Assembly: GCA_002337145.1 (NCBI GenBank)
Contig: DDFK01000001.1
Span: 1,576,733-1,640,732, forward strand
Direction of reading: 5' to 3'
DNA from: Chitinophagaceae bacterium UBA1930
GTDB taxonomy: Bacteria; Bacteroidota; Bacteroidia; Chitinophagales; Chitinophagaceae
DNA length: 64,000 nucleotides
The notes below the pieces were generated by a model. The model saw nothing but the letters and a program-made list of their open reading frames with translations. It ran no database searches and was not told the origin of the DNA. Positions 26,940 through 35,657 of the stretch are shown piece after piece; the stretch's first letter is position 1, and each line of letters starts with the position of its first letter. A program made the translations under genes and the position numbers.

Positions 26940-29900
26940 TTATTTATTGAGGTAAAAATTAAGGTCGGCAATGGCATTGTTCCTGCTTTTTACCGCTTCA
27001 ATGTAATCACTTTTGATGCTGACCGACTGACCTATAAGCAACGCCCATTCCAGATAATTGATGTCGCCGTTCAGAAACTGCTTGTTAGCGGTAGTGGTAA
27101 TGGTTTCGGCATTTTTCAATGCGGTGTTCTCAAAATAAGCGACCGTTTCCTGATATTTCTGATACTGTTTCAAAGCCGAGGCAAAAGCGATTTCAAAATT
27201 TTTCAGGTTGAGGTCATAATCTTTTGAAGCTATTTCTTCATTGATTTTTGCCGCATTGATTTTTGCTTTCTGACTACCTGTAAAAATTGGAATACCCAGT
27301 CCAATTTGCAATGCCTGAAAACGGGGGGTACTGTTATAAATCTTGTCGTCCGCACCCATTCCTTTCATTCCGGCAATGTTGTAGCCCAATGTTATGTCAG
27401 GCGACAATTTGGAACGTTCCATTTTTGTGGTAGCTTGCGCAATTTGCTGTTGCTGCTTCAAAAACTGCATGGCGGGATGTGCAGCCAGTGCCGCAGTATC
27501 TATACCTGAAATATTGTTTTCCAATATTGCATTTTCGGACGGGACAAAAACCGTTTCGGTGTTCAGCAGCAACCGGAACTGTAACTGCAAGACTTCCTCA
27601 TCTTTTTCCAGTTGGGAGAGCTGCAACTTGATTTGTCCACGCTGGTTTTCGGCGGTGGTCTTTTCGAGTACGTTGCTCTCGCCCTTGTTGAAACGAAGTG
27701 TGGCTTTGTCGAGAAATTCTGCAAAAAGAGTATCATTCTTTTGCAGCAACGCTTTTTTCTGTTGCAGGTACACGAGCGTGTAAAATACCTGTGCTACCTG
27801 CTTTTTAAGCTGCGCTTCCTGTACACCCACGTTCAGCACGCTGCTTTTCCATTCCTCGTTCAGCAGTTCCTTTTGCCGTTTATAAACAGTCGGGAAATTG
27901 ATGGTCTGCGAAATGCCCAGCCTTGTGTCTTTGTAAAAACTGTTGATTTGTCCATACTCGCCGAAAACCTGCGTTGCCGGGATGCTTGTTCCCGACTGAA
28001 TAAGCTTCTGACGGTATTCGGTTTTCAGCCGTTCGTTTTTTACAGAACGGTTATTCGTCAAAGCGGTGTCAATTGCCTGCTGTAATGTTATTGGGATTTG
28101 GGCATTTGAATTTGTTGCCATTAACAACAACAGTACGGAAACAATACCTGTTGCTTTTTTAGAAATGGAAACACCTTTATTGAACATCATATACAAGATG
28201 GGCAGTACAAAAAGCGTCAGGAATGTGGCAATCAGTAAGCCTCCAATCACCACCGTTGCCAATGGCCTTTGCACTTCTGCACCTTCTCCGTGGCTTAGTG
28301 CCATCGGTAAAAATCCCAAAGAAGCCACAAAAGCCGTCATCAGCACAGGGCGCAAACGGGTTTTGGTTCCCATAATGACAATGCGTTTCAAATCGGTATA
28401 TCCCTCTTTCTTCAGACGGTTAAATTCGCCCAACAGTACGATGCCGTTCAGCACGGCTACACCGAACAGGGCGATAAAACCGATACCCGCACTCACGCTG
28501 AACGAAATACCTCTTATCGCCAAGGCAAAAATGCCACCAATGGCGGAAAGCGGTATGGACGTGTAGATGAGCAAGCCTTGCTTAACAGAACGGAATGCAA
28601 AGAACAGGAGTAGGAAAATCAGTACTAGCGAAACCGGAACCGCCACATACAAACGCTGTTTGGCAGCTTCCAGGTTTTCAAAAGCACCACCGTAAGTGAT
28701 GTAATAACCCGGTGGCAGTTTTATCTGCTGCTGCACTTTCTGCTGCAATTCATGAACAGTGCTTTGGATGTCCCTGCCACGGACGTTGAAGCCCACAATA
28801 ATCCGCCGTTGCGAATTTTCACGCTGTATCTGGTTCAACCCTTCTTCTATATCCACGCTTGCCACGGTGCTTAAAGGAATTTGCGTACCCTGCGGCGTTG
28901 CTACCAAAAGGTGCTGTACATCTTCCAGCTTCTTCCTTTTGTCTCCTGTAAGCCGCACCACGAGGTCAAACCGCTTTTCGCCCTCATACACCATACCGCT
29001 GCTTTCGCCCGCAAATGCGGCATTGACCACACGGTTGATGTCGCTGATGTTCATACCATATTGGGCAATGGCGGCGCGGTTGTATTTGACCACAATCTGT
29101 GGCATACCGGTTACAGCTTCCACATACAAGGCTTCGCTACCTTTTACCGTGTTACAGATTTTTCCCAACTTGTTGGCATAGCTTGCCAATGTATCTAAAT
29201 TTTCACCGAAAATTTTACAAACAACATCCTGTCTTGCCCCCGAAATCAGTTCGTTGAAACGCATCGCCACGGGATATTGGAAGCCGAACGATACCCCCGG
29301 AACATCTTCTAACGCTTTTGACATTTTGGCTTCCAATTCGGGATAAGTTTTTGCTGATGTCCATTCGCTGCGAGATTTCAGGATAACCATCATGTCCGAG
29401 GCGTCCACTGCCATTGGGTCTGTAGGCACTTCGCTGCTCCCGGTCTTGCCCACCACCTTTTCCACTTCGGGAAATTTTTTGAGGAGGATTTTAGATGCCT
29501 TTGAAACTGCGTCAATGGATGTATTCAGGTTGCTGCCCGGCAACACCCTTGTATCTATGGCAAAATCGCCTTCAGGCAATGACGGAATAAATTCGCCACC
29601 GAGTGTAGTCAGCACAAAAACCGCCGCCACAAACAAGCCCAACACGGTTGCAAGAACCGCTTTTTGATAACGCAAAAGTTTGGTCAGGTATTTTTGGAAA
29701 AAACGCTCCAAACGCCCCATCATTCTGTCCGAAAACGTTTGTTTGTGCGTAATTTTCTTACTCAAAAACAAGGTACTCATCATCGGTATATAAGTGAGCG
29801 AAAGGATGAATGCACCGAGCAGGGCAAAGGCTACGGTCTGTGCCATTGGCTTGAACATTTTACCCTCGATGCCCTCCAGTGTAAAAATGGGCAGGTAAAC

Positions 29901-31283
29901 TATCAGGATGATGATTTGCCCGAAAACCGCACTATTCATCATTCCAGATGCAGAGACCTGTACCTCTTTGTCCATTTCGGGCTGGGAAAGGTTGTCGATA
30001 CTCCTGAACCGCCTGCTATGCGACAACTTGTGCATAACCGCTTCCACGATAATGACTGCACCGTCTACAATCAGACCAAAGTCCAATGCTCCTAAACTCA
30101 TCAGGTTGCCACTCACGCCAAAGGTGTTCATCAGGATAATGGCAAATAGCATGGACAGAGGGATAACCGAGGCTACCAGCAGCCCTGCCCGTAGGTTGCC
30201 AAGAAACAATACCAACACAAAAATCACAATCAGGGCACCTTCCATCAGGTTTCTGGTAACGGTGCTGATGGCATTGTTTACCATTTTGGTACGGTCGAGG
30301 AACGGGTCTATCGTAACTCCTTCGGGCAGCGTTTTTTCTATCTGCGCAATTCGCTGTTTGATGTTTTTGATGACTTCATTACTGTTTGCGCCTTTCAGCA
30401 TCATCACTACCGCCCCCGAAACCTGTTGCTGACCGTTGTAGGTCATTGCCCCGTAGCGCGGTGCGTTCCCAAAGTGGACTTCCGCAATGTCACGGATTAA
30501 AAGCGGTGTGCCATCGGGCAGGTTTTTGACAACGATGTTCTGAATGTCGTCCATACTGCCCACCAGCCCCTCGCTTCGGATAAACAAAATTGTGGGCCCT
30601 TTTTCTATATACGCACCACCCGTATTTTGGTTGTTTTTTTCGAGTGCGCTGAATACATCGCCAATGGTAATGTTGTAAGCCATCAGCTTTTCCGGCGTTA
30701 CGGCAATCTCATATTGTTTGAGCAAGCCGCCAAAGCTGCTTACTTCGGCTACGCCTTTCACACCCAATAGTTGCCTGCGGACTATCCAGTCCTGAATGGT
30801 GCGCAGCTCCATAGCGTTGTATTTATTTTCATAGCCTTTTTTGGGACGGACAGAGTATTGGTAGATTTCGCCTAATCCTGTTGTAACAGGAGCAAGTACA
30901 GGTGTCCCAAATCCTTTCGGTATCTGTTCCTGCGCTTGTTGCAATCTTTCCGCAACCTGTTGCCTTGCCCAGTAAATATCAGTGTTGTCATCAAATACTA
31001 TCGTAACCACCGATAGCCCGAAACGGGAAAAGCTGCGGAGTTCAAGCAGACCGGGGATATTATTGTTAACCTGTTCAATAGGGAACGTAATCAAACGTTC
31101 CACATCAGGGGCACCGAGTGCCGGAGCGGTGGTAATGACCTGCACCTGATTGTTGGTAATGTCAGGTACAGCATCAATGGGCAGACGTCGTACTTCATAA
31201 ACGCCGTAACCGATAAGGGCAAGCATAAACAGCCCTATAATGAGTTTGTTCTTGATAGAGAACTCAATGATTTTATTCAGCAT
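26940..31283 (-). CDS. CusA/CzcA heavy-metal RND pump fused to TolC-like channel
   Basis: 1447 residues. Residues 1 to about 1035 are a heavy-metal RND pump, with IDAVPDITNNQVQV and the helix-four motif GALDFGLIVDGAVIIVEAV carrying the charged residues used for proton transfer. After the last helix a signal-like stretch (VSVLLLLMATNSNAQ) leads into a TolC-type outer-membrane channel, about 1055-1447, with LQQAIDTALTNNRSVKNERL. Such fusions are common in Bacteroidota and probably processed after export. The start codon overlaps the stop of the Cys-rich small ORF upstream (ATGCTGA). Confidence 0.93.
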   Translation of the reverse strand: MLNKIIEFSIKNKLIIGLFMLALIGYGVYEVRRLPIDAVPDITNNQVQVITTAPALGAPDVERLITFPIEQVNNNIPGLLELRSFSRFGLSVVTIVFDDNTDIYWARQQVAERLQQAQEQIPKGFGTPVLAPVTTGLGEIYQYSVRPKKGYENKYNAMELRTIQDWIVRRQLLGVKGVAEVSSFGGLLKQYEIAVTPEKLMAYNITIGDVFSALEKNNQNTGGAYIEKGPTILFIRSEGLVGSMDDIQNIVVKNLPDGTPLLIRDIAEVHFGNAPRYGAMTYNGQQQVSGAVVMMLKGANSNEVIKNIKQRIAQIEKTLPEGVTIDPFLDRTKMVNNAISTVTRNLMEGALIVIFVLVLFLGNLRAGLLVASVIPLSMLFAIILMNTFGVSGNLMSLGALDFGLIVDGAVIIVEAVMHKLSHSRRFRSIDNLSQPEMDKEVQVSASGMMNSAVFGQIIILIVYLPIFTLEGIEGKMFKPMAQTVAFALLGAFILSLTYIPMMSTLFLSKKITHKQTFSDRMMGRLERFFQKYLTKLLRYQKAVLATVLGLFVAAVFVLTTLGGEFIPSLPEGDFAIDTRVLPGSNLNTSIDAVSKASKILLKKFPEVEKVVGKTGSSEVPTDPMAVDASDMMVILKSRSEWTSAKTYPELEAKMSKALEDVPGVSFGFQYPVAMRFNELISGARQDVVCKIFGENLDTLASYANKLGKICNTVKGSEALYVEAVTGMPQIVVKYNRAAIAQYGMNISDINRVVNAAFAGESSGMVYEGEKRFDLVVRLTGDKRKKLEDVQHLLVATPQGTQIPLSTVASVDIEEGLNQIQRENSQRRIIVGFNVRGRDIQSTVHELQQKVQQQIKLPPGYYITYGGAFENLEAAKQRLYVAVPVSLVLIFLLLFFAFRSVKQGLLIYTSIPLSAIGGIFALAIRGISFSVSAGIGFIALFGVAVLNGIVLLGEFNRLKKEGYTDLKRIVIMGTKTRLRPVLMTAFVASLGFLPMALSHGEGAEVQRPLATVVIGGLLIATFLTLFVLPILYMMFNKGVSISKKATGIVSVLLLLMATNSNAQIPITLQQAIDTALTNNRSVKNERLKTEYRQKLIQSGTSIPATQVFGEYGQINSFYKDTRLGISQTINFPTVYKRQKELLNEEWKSSVLNVGVQEAQLKKQVAQVFYTLVYLQQKKALLQKNDTLFAEFLDKATLRFNKGESNVLEKTTAENQRGQIKLQLSQLEKDEEVLQLQFRLLLNTETVFVPSENAILENNISGIDTAALAAHPAMQFLKQQQQIAQATTKMERSKLSPDITLGYNIAGMKGMGADDKIYNSTPRFQALQIGLGIPIFTGSQKAKINAAKINEEIASKDYDLNLKNFEIAFASALKQYQKYQETVAYFENTALKNAETITTTANKQFLNGDINYLEWALLIGQSVSIKSDYIEAVKSRNNAIADLNFYLNK

Positions 31284-31435
31284 AATAATCTTTTACTTGT
31301 TAAATGGGAAAAAGGAAAGAGAAAGCAATACCCTGCCGAATGCACGGGGCAGCCGCAACCACAACCACAATGGTCGAACATACGCCTGTCTTTATCGTTC
31401 GGGGCACTCCATTGTGATTGTCCATAAGAGGACAT
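31277..31435 (-). CDS. Cys-rich microprotein preceding the RND pump
   Basis: 52 residues from ATG 31435 (an upstream in-frame start at 31474 is also possible). The central motif FDHCGCGCGCPVHSAG puts four alternating Cys next to two His, a plausible soft-metal site. The last codons overlap the pump start in ATGCTGA, the layout of translational coupling. No family is recognised. It could be a metal chaperone, a metal-sensing leader peptide, or a chance ORF; overlap plus the Cys/His pattern favours a real product. Confidence 0.5.
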   Translation of the reverse strand: MSSYGQSQWSAPNDKDRRMFDHCGCGCGCPVHSAGYCFLFPFSHLTSKRLLC

Positions 31436-31600
31436 TTTTTGCAAACGGAGCAGCTCGACAAACGGGAAAAACATTACGTTGGCGATACAGCAGTCATACA
31501 GCTATTGCACTATATCCCTTACCAGAAATATTGTCCAATAACATAACTGCCCGATGTACAGCATCGGGAATGGAAACGGAATTTCTCTTTCAGTGAAATT

Positions 31601-31987
31601 TTAACAAGCTCTGGGAGGCTGCCAGACAGAAGAATGGTAGTTGAAAGAATAACCTATGGTGTTGTAAATCAGGTGTTGCTTCTTTTCAACGTAAAAAACC
31701 TTTGGTACAGCTATGGAAATAGGTACAGGTGCTACATAACTGGCAATAGCGATTATTGGATGAGCACAGGTTTTAAAAGGTAACTGCATATCCCTGTCGT
31801 AATCGGCATCGTGGGGCGAACCGTGCATATAGTGCATATCCAGAAACGCCAAAAAAGTCATATCCTTGTCCAACATCTTATGCTCATGATAATGCTGAAA
31901 AATCACGGGCAATTTGAGCAATTCAACTGCCTGCGTTGTAGAGAACAGGTAAATTGTCAGGAAAAATATGGATATAATCTTTTTCAC
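31601..31987 (-). CDS. Small secreted His-rich protein, unrecognised
   Basis: 128 residues from GTG 31987; a TTG at 32002 is also in frame. A signal peptide (MKKIISIFFLTIYLFSTTQA) is followed by a short His/Met-rich segment, YHEHKMLDKDMTFLAFLDMHYMHG, and then HDADYDRDMQLPFK and a final RAC. Small proteins of this kind precede CusA-type operons in Bacteroidota and could bind Cu or another soft metal in the periplasm. First gene of the minus-strand metal cluster; the 125 bases after it show no obvious gene before the Cys-rich ORF. Confidence 0.65.
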   Translation of the reverse strand: MKKIISIFFLTIYLFSTTQAVELLKLPVIFQHYHEHKMLDKDMTFLAFLDMHYMHGSPHDADYDRDMQLPFKTCAHPIIAIASYVAPVPISIAVPKVFYVEKKQHLIYNTIGYSFNYHSSVWQPPRAC

Positions 31988-32078
31988 TCTACAAAAGTAC
32001 AAAAAAAGAGAAATTTAACCGCAAAACGCTGTAATTTAGATTGCTTCAAGATAATAGTGCTTTTTTGTCCGTCCGTTT

Positions 32079-32317
32079 TCACTCCTCTAAGTTGCGAAGT
32101 ATTTTATAGTCAATGTAAAAAGTCCCGAACGGAATAAAGCACGCTACAAGCACTTTCCAAGTCGTTTTTTGAATTTCCACTTTTGTTCAATCCCTACACG
32201 TAATGCATTGAAAATAAAAAGTAAAAATAGTGCGCCGTATATAGGGCCGATATTTTTAACCCAATAGGAGTTATCCAAAACATATTTCAACGGAACGGCT
32301 ATAAAAACCAAAACGAG
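32079..32317 (-). pseudogene. DUF3817 gene remnant, truncated and frameshifted
   Basis: Translated on the minus strand, the sequence gives LVLVFIAVPLKYVLDNSYW, then VKNIGPIYGALFLLFIF, and after a one-base loss near 32150 continues VLVACFIPFGTFYIDYKIL to a stop. This is the DUF3817 integral-membrane pattern (FIAVPLKY, PFGTF). The N-terminal helix is missing because a deletion joins this remnant to the DUF2490 fragment upstream. At least one frameshift and no start codon mean it is not functional. Confidence 0.65.
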
Positions 32318-32846
32318 CAATTGAGTAACAGCTCATCAAAAATGCCAAATTTAAGATTTTCCGAAAGTTCATATCTGCCTCCAAAACGTGTTCTGAACCT
32401 TGTAATATTTAATTGATTATTGCTAAATATCCGGTATTCCAAAGCATTTCGGTTGGTTATATAAAACTCTTGAAAAGCTCGTGCTGTAATTCTACGGCTA
32501 CCGAAAAACGGATTTCTTTGTTGGGTTCTGCGGTCTGGTCTGCCTGCTTCTGTATGATTTTGTAATTGGAAAAATAAGCAAACGGCGAAACGGAAAACTT
32601 TACATCTTTACTATATTGGTAATGCACCCAATTTCTATAAGTGAACATCAGGTTCTTATCAAACAAATTGTTATTGTCAAAACCGTTTTGCCGTCTGTGC
32701 TGAAACTCATTATCTATTTTAAACTTTTCGCTAACGGGTAGGCTCAATGTAGTCCGAAACCAAGCATTGTTATGTGTTTGAGCCAGTAAAGTTTGGGCAA
32801 TAAAAATCCCTGTTGCTGTTACCAGCAATTTTTTAAACCAAGACAT
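32318..32846 (-). pseudogene. DUF2490 gene, frameshifted and truncated
   Basis: The intact 5' part (32457-32846) encodes a signal peptide and the DUF2490 start (AWFRTTLSLPVSEKFKIDNE, FQHRR). It stops at TAA 32457, but one frame over the family sequence goes on as ITNRNALEYRIFSNNQ, then RFRTRFGGRYELSENLKFG and IFDELLLN, before it meets the DUF3817 remnant. So a one-base indel near 32457 plus a 3' deletion broke the gene. DUF2490 proteins are predicted outer-membrane barrels. Confidence 0.7.
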
Positions 32847-32858
32847 AACCGTTAGTAT

Positions 32859-33353
32859 TTAGTGAGGCAGTTTATCTCTGAATTTTCCGTACACCCAGGT
32901 TCCGGCAATGGCACTTAAAAGTGTAACAGCTACAACGGTAGCACCTGTTCCGATTTGTGCAAACAACGGACCGGGGCAGGCTCCTGTCATTGCCCAACCG
33001 AACCCGAAAATCAAACCGCCATAGATTTGCCCTTTATTGAATGTTTTAGGTGAGAATTTAATAGGTTCGCCATATATGGTTTTGATGTTGAATTTCTTAA
33101 TCAGGAAAACCGAAATCATTCCTACCACAACTGCACTGCCGATGATGCCGTACATATGGAACGACTGTAAACGAAACATTTCCTGTATGCGAAACCAGCT
33201 TACTACTTCCGATTTTACAAAGACGATACCGAATAATATGCCGATGGCTAAATATTTGAGGTTATGATACCATTTGTGCTGCAAACGGCTTTCGTTTACA
33301 CACATCGCATCCAATTCACGGAGTTGTATGTCTGTATCTGTATTCTGTTGCAT
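32859..33353 (-). CDS. YeeE/YedE half-transporter (second half)
   Basis: 164 residues with about four hydrophobic helices. GFGWAMTGACPGPLFAQIGTG holds the conserved Cys-Pro-Gly loop of YeeE/YedE proteins, which carry thiosulfate or other sulfur species inward through relay Cys residues. It is one half of a split carrier; the other half is the next gene upstream, 12 bases away. Together with persulfide dioxygenase, TauE/SafE and rhodaneses it forms a sulfane-sulfur handling operon. Confidence 0.87.
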   Translation of the reverse strand: MQQNTDTDIQLRELDAMCVNESRLQHKWYHNLKYLAIGILFGIVFVKSEVVSWFRIQEMFRLQSFHMYGIIGSAVVVGMISVFLIKKFNIKTIYGEPIKFSPKTFNKGQIYGGLIFGFGWAMTGACPGPLFAQIGTGATVVAVTLLSAIAGTWVYGKFRDKLPH

Positions 33354-33365
33354 TTCTTCTTTGGG

Positions 33366-33929
33366 TTATAGTGATAGTATAAAAGGTAAAATAAGGTTTG
33401 CCATAATGAACCCTCCAACCATAAAACAAATGGTTGCAATCAATGACGGAAGCTGTAAATTAGACAATCCCATAATGGCGTGTCCGCTGGTACAACCTCC
33501 AGCATAGCGAGTACCAAAACCTACTAAGAACCCTCCGACAACCATCAGCAAAAACCCTTTCAGTGTAAACAATGATTGCCAGTTGATAATATCTTCAGGG
33601 ACAAGGTTATTAAAGTTAGTGATGCCATAGCCTGCCAATTCTGTTGCCAATTTAGGATTGACTTCGATAGGATTAGGATTTGACAAAAGATTGATGGCTA
33701 TTGCTCCACCCAAGAAAATACCAAACACAAAAAATAAATTCCATACTTCCTTTTTCCAATCGTATTTAAAAAACGGAATGTTGGCAGGCATACACGATGC
33801 ACAAATATGTCGGAGTGATGAGCTGATACCAAATGATTTGTTCCCAATGATTAAAAGTGCGGGGACGGTCAAGCCAATTAACGGACCTGCAATGTACCAG
33901 GGCCAGGGCTGTTTCAAAAATTCTAACAT
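33366..33929 (-). CDS. YeeE/YedE half-transporter (first half)
   Basis: 187 residues, about five hydrophobic helices. The segment GFGTRYAGGCTSGHAIMGLS carries the conserved Cys of the first half-domain of the YeeE/YedE family; ICASCMPANIPFFKYDWKKE contains two more Cys. It pairs with the 164-residue gene downstream. Seven bases separate it from the thioredoxin gene upstream, so all are in one minus-strand operon. Confidence 0.87.
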   Translation of the reverse strand: MLEFLKQPWPWYIAGPLIGLTVPALLIIGNKSFGISSSLRHICASCMPANIPFFKYDWKKEVWNLFFVFGIFLGGAIAINLLSNPNPIEVNPKLATELAGYGITNFNNLVPEDIINWQSLFTLKGFLLMVVGGFLVGFGTRYAGGCTSGHAIMGLSNLQLPSLIATICFMVGGFIMANLILPFILSL

Positions 33930-33936
33930 TTATATT

Positions 33937-34230
33937 TTATTTGTTTTCTTTAATTAATCTTTCCAGCTCATTGGCAGGAAATACACCAGATTGTCGCCAG
34001 CGGATTTCTCCATTTTTAAATATAATGAGTGTAGGTACTCCACGTACCTGATAGGTTGCGGCGGCTGCCGGATTTTTGTCAACGTCTATTTTGATGATGT
34101 TGGCATCATCGCCTACACGCTGTTTGAGTTCTTCCAAAATGGGCGACATCATTTTACACGGTCCACACCATTCGGCAAAGAAATCTACTAAAACAGGCTT
34201 ATCACTGTTTATTATCTCCTGAAACGTCAT
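33937..34230 (-). CDS. trxA: Thioredoxin
   Basis: 97 residues from ATG 34230, chosen because the thioredoxin fold begins at MTFQEIINSDKPVLVDFF; an upstream in-frame start would put a non-homologous tail on it. Active site AEWCGPCKMM, cis-Pro in RGVPTLIIF. There is no signal peptide, so it is cytoplasmic. In this operon it probably reduces persulfides or recycles rhodanese and dioxygenase intermediates. It overlaps the DUF6132 gene by 29 bases. Confidence 0.9.
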   Translation of the reverse strand: MTFQEIINSDKPVLVDFFAEWCGPCKMMSPILEELKQRVGDDANIIKIDVDKNPAAAATYQVRGVPTLIIFKNGEIRWRQSGVFPANELERLIKENK

Positions 34231-34429
34231 ACTTTTTCTTGTCTTTTTTAAATGTTGATAATAAAAGTCCTCCCACAACTGCACCGTAAAGCGTACTGTT
34301 TAAAGGCTTTGAGGTAATGGCACAACTACCCGAACTGCAACCGACAAATTTCCAATAGAAATAGCCAGCGATTGCACCGACAACTACACCGATGATTGTG
34401 AGTGTATGTTTTTTAAAGAACGGTTTCAT
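34202..34429 (-). CDS. DUF6132 family small membrane protein
   Basis: 75 residues, two hydrophobic helices (about 9-26 and 47-61) with GCSSGSCAIT between them and a charged C-terminal tail. The family is frequent next to thioredoxin and sulfur-handling genes in Bacteroidota but has no known activity; the CSSGSC pair could exchange sulfur or bind metal. Its start overlaps the methyltransferase stop (ATGA) and its end overlaps the thioredoxin start, so it is tightly embedded in the operon. Confidence 0.75.
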   Translation of the reverse strand: MKPFFKKHTLTIIGVVVGAIAGYFYWKFVGCSSGSCAITSKPLNSTLYGAVVGGLLLSTFKKDKKKYDVSGDNKQ

Positions 34430-35043
34430 TGAGATTTCTTTTTAAAGCTACAAAAGACAAAATTTTGTGTTGTGTCAAAAGGTGTAATATGGTCTTCTGT
34501 TATGCAACGGATTTTGTCAAAGCTGTTGTTGAACACTTCCGAAAGGCTATTTTCATTGTATTGTTTAATGTCAAGACCACTACATTTTTTAGGTCCGTTT
34601 TCGGAAAATGTACCAATTGTCAAAAAACCTGTTACACACTTTTGAACAATATCCTTATATTTTGAAATCTGTTCGGGTGTTGTTAAAAAATGAAAGGCGG
34701 CTCTATCGTGCCATACGTCATAAGTAATTTTGGGACTAAAGTCCGCAATATCGCTTTCTATCCAGTTTACTTTTTCTGCTTTCGTTCCCAAACGAGCTTT
34801 TGCTCTTTCGAGTGCTTTTGCCGAGATGTCCAAAACAGAAATATTTTCGTAGCCTTGTTCCAATAAATAATCAACCAATTTGCTGTCGCCACCGCCAATA
34901 TCAATAATTTTGGCTTGCTTATCCAATCCGAATGATGCAATGAAATCGAGCGAAGTTTTTGGAACTTCTTGTGTCCAACTTACTTCATTCGGGCTTTTGT
35001 TTTCATATACACTTTCCCAATGCTGTTTTCTGTTATTATCCAT
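34426..35043 (-). CDS. Class I SAM-dependent methyltransferase
   Basis: 205 residues from ATG 35043 (ATG 35049 is also in frame). SAM-binding motif AKIIDIGGGDSKLVDYLL at about 43-60, acidic end of strand two in ISVLDISAKALERAKARL, and the DVWHDRAAFHFL motif typical of thiol/thiopurine-type small-molecule methyltransferases. In a persulfide operon a thiol or hydrosulfide substrate is plausible, by inference. It starts 37 bases downstream of the broken YgaP-like gene. Confidence 0.82.
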   Translation of the reverse strand: MDNNRKQHWESVYENKSPNEVSWTQEVPKTSLDFIASFGLDKQAKIIDIGGGDSKLVDYLLEQGYENISVLDISAKALERAKARLGTKAEKVNWIESDIADFSPKITYDVWHDRAAFHFLTTPEQISKYKDIVQKCVTGFLTIGTFSENGPKKCSGLDIKQYNENSLSEVFNNSFDKIRCITEDHITPFDTTQNFVFCSFKKKSQ

Positions 35044-35086
35044 AATCATTTTTTAAAATTGCAAACAACAAACACTTATTAAAAAA

Positions 35087-35320
35087 CTACTTAATTTCCT
35101 CATACGTTATATCTTCTGTATTTCCGTTGCTTTTACGAATAGGAGTATTACACCCTGAAACGCCACAACAGCCAATATTCAGCAAAGGCATTAAAGAAAA
35201 TATTCCGCCTAATACAACAAACATCCATTCTTTTTCCTAAACACCCTGCACGATAACGAATATGCCTAATGCCAAGCGCAACACACGCATAAAATTCCAA
35301 TTTCTTAAATAGTCATTCAT
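35087..35320 (-). pseudogene. YgaP-like (DUF2892) membrane gene with internal stop
   Basis: The frame opens with ATG 35320 (MNDYLRNWNFMRVLRLALG), reaches a TAG at codon 28 (35237-35239), and then continues without another stop through EKEWMFVVLGGIFSLMPLLN and GCCGVSGC to a stop at 35087. This is the inner-membrane two-helix domain of YgaP-type proteins, usually fused or adjacent to a rhodanese, as here. The stop would arise from a single CAG-to-TAG change. Could be a genuine nonsense mutation or a sequencing error. Confidence 0.7.
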
Positions 35321-35328
35321 AGCAGTAT

Positions 35329-35646
35329 CTATTTGTTGTACACTACCTGATTTACATTTTCCCAAGTACCGCCATTGATGACATTCTGAAAGCCATTTTG
35401 CTCCAAAATGCTTTTTGCCTGACTGCTTCGGTTTCCGCTACGGCAAAAAACAACAATGTTTTTCTTGTCTTTAAATTTTGTCAGTTGGCTTTGTACTTTG
35501 TCCAACGGAATGTTTACCGCACCTATTACACTACCTGTCGAAAATTCGGCAGGTGTGCGTACATCTACTAAAAAAGCTCCGTTGTTAACAGCTTCCGTTA
35601 GTGCTCCATTATCTGTTTTGCCAAACAAGGCTGAAAAAAATCCCAT
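35329..35646 (-). CDS. Single-domain rhodanese
   Basis: 105 residues, cytoplasmic. GAFLVDVRTPAEFSTGSVIGA and the active-site loop VVFCRSGNRSSQAK with catalytic Cys near 75 mark a sulfurtransferase that carries sulfane sulfur as a Cys persulfide. It lies 11 bases after the persulfide dioxygenase-rhodanese gene and before the broken YgaP-like membrane gene. Confidence 0.9.
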   Translation of the reverse strand: MGFFSALFGKTDNGALTEAVNNGAFLVDVRTPAEFSTGSVIGAVNIPLDKVQSQLTKFKDKKNIVVFCRSGNRSSQAKSILEQNGFQNVINGGTWENVNQVVYNK

Positions 35647-35657
35647 AGTTCTAAATT

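Noticed and set aside
31240..31596. A plus-strand frame of 118 codons opposite the Cys-rich microprotein
   Set aside because: Composition is not protein-like and it overlaps the pump start; the minus-strand frame with the Cys motif is better supported.
32103..32372. A minus-strand start MNFRKILNLAFLM as the N terminus of the DUF3817 gene
   Set aside because: In another frame the same bases read as the continuing DUF2490 sequence (ELSENLKFGIFDELLLN), which fits better; the DUF3817 start has been deleted.
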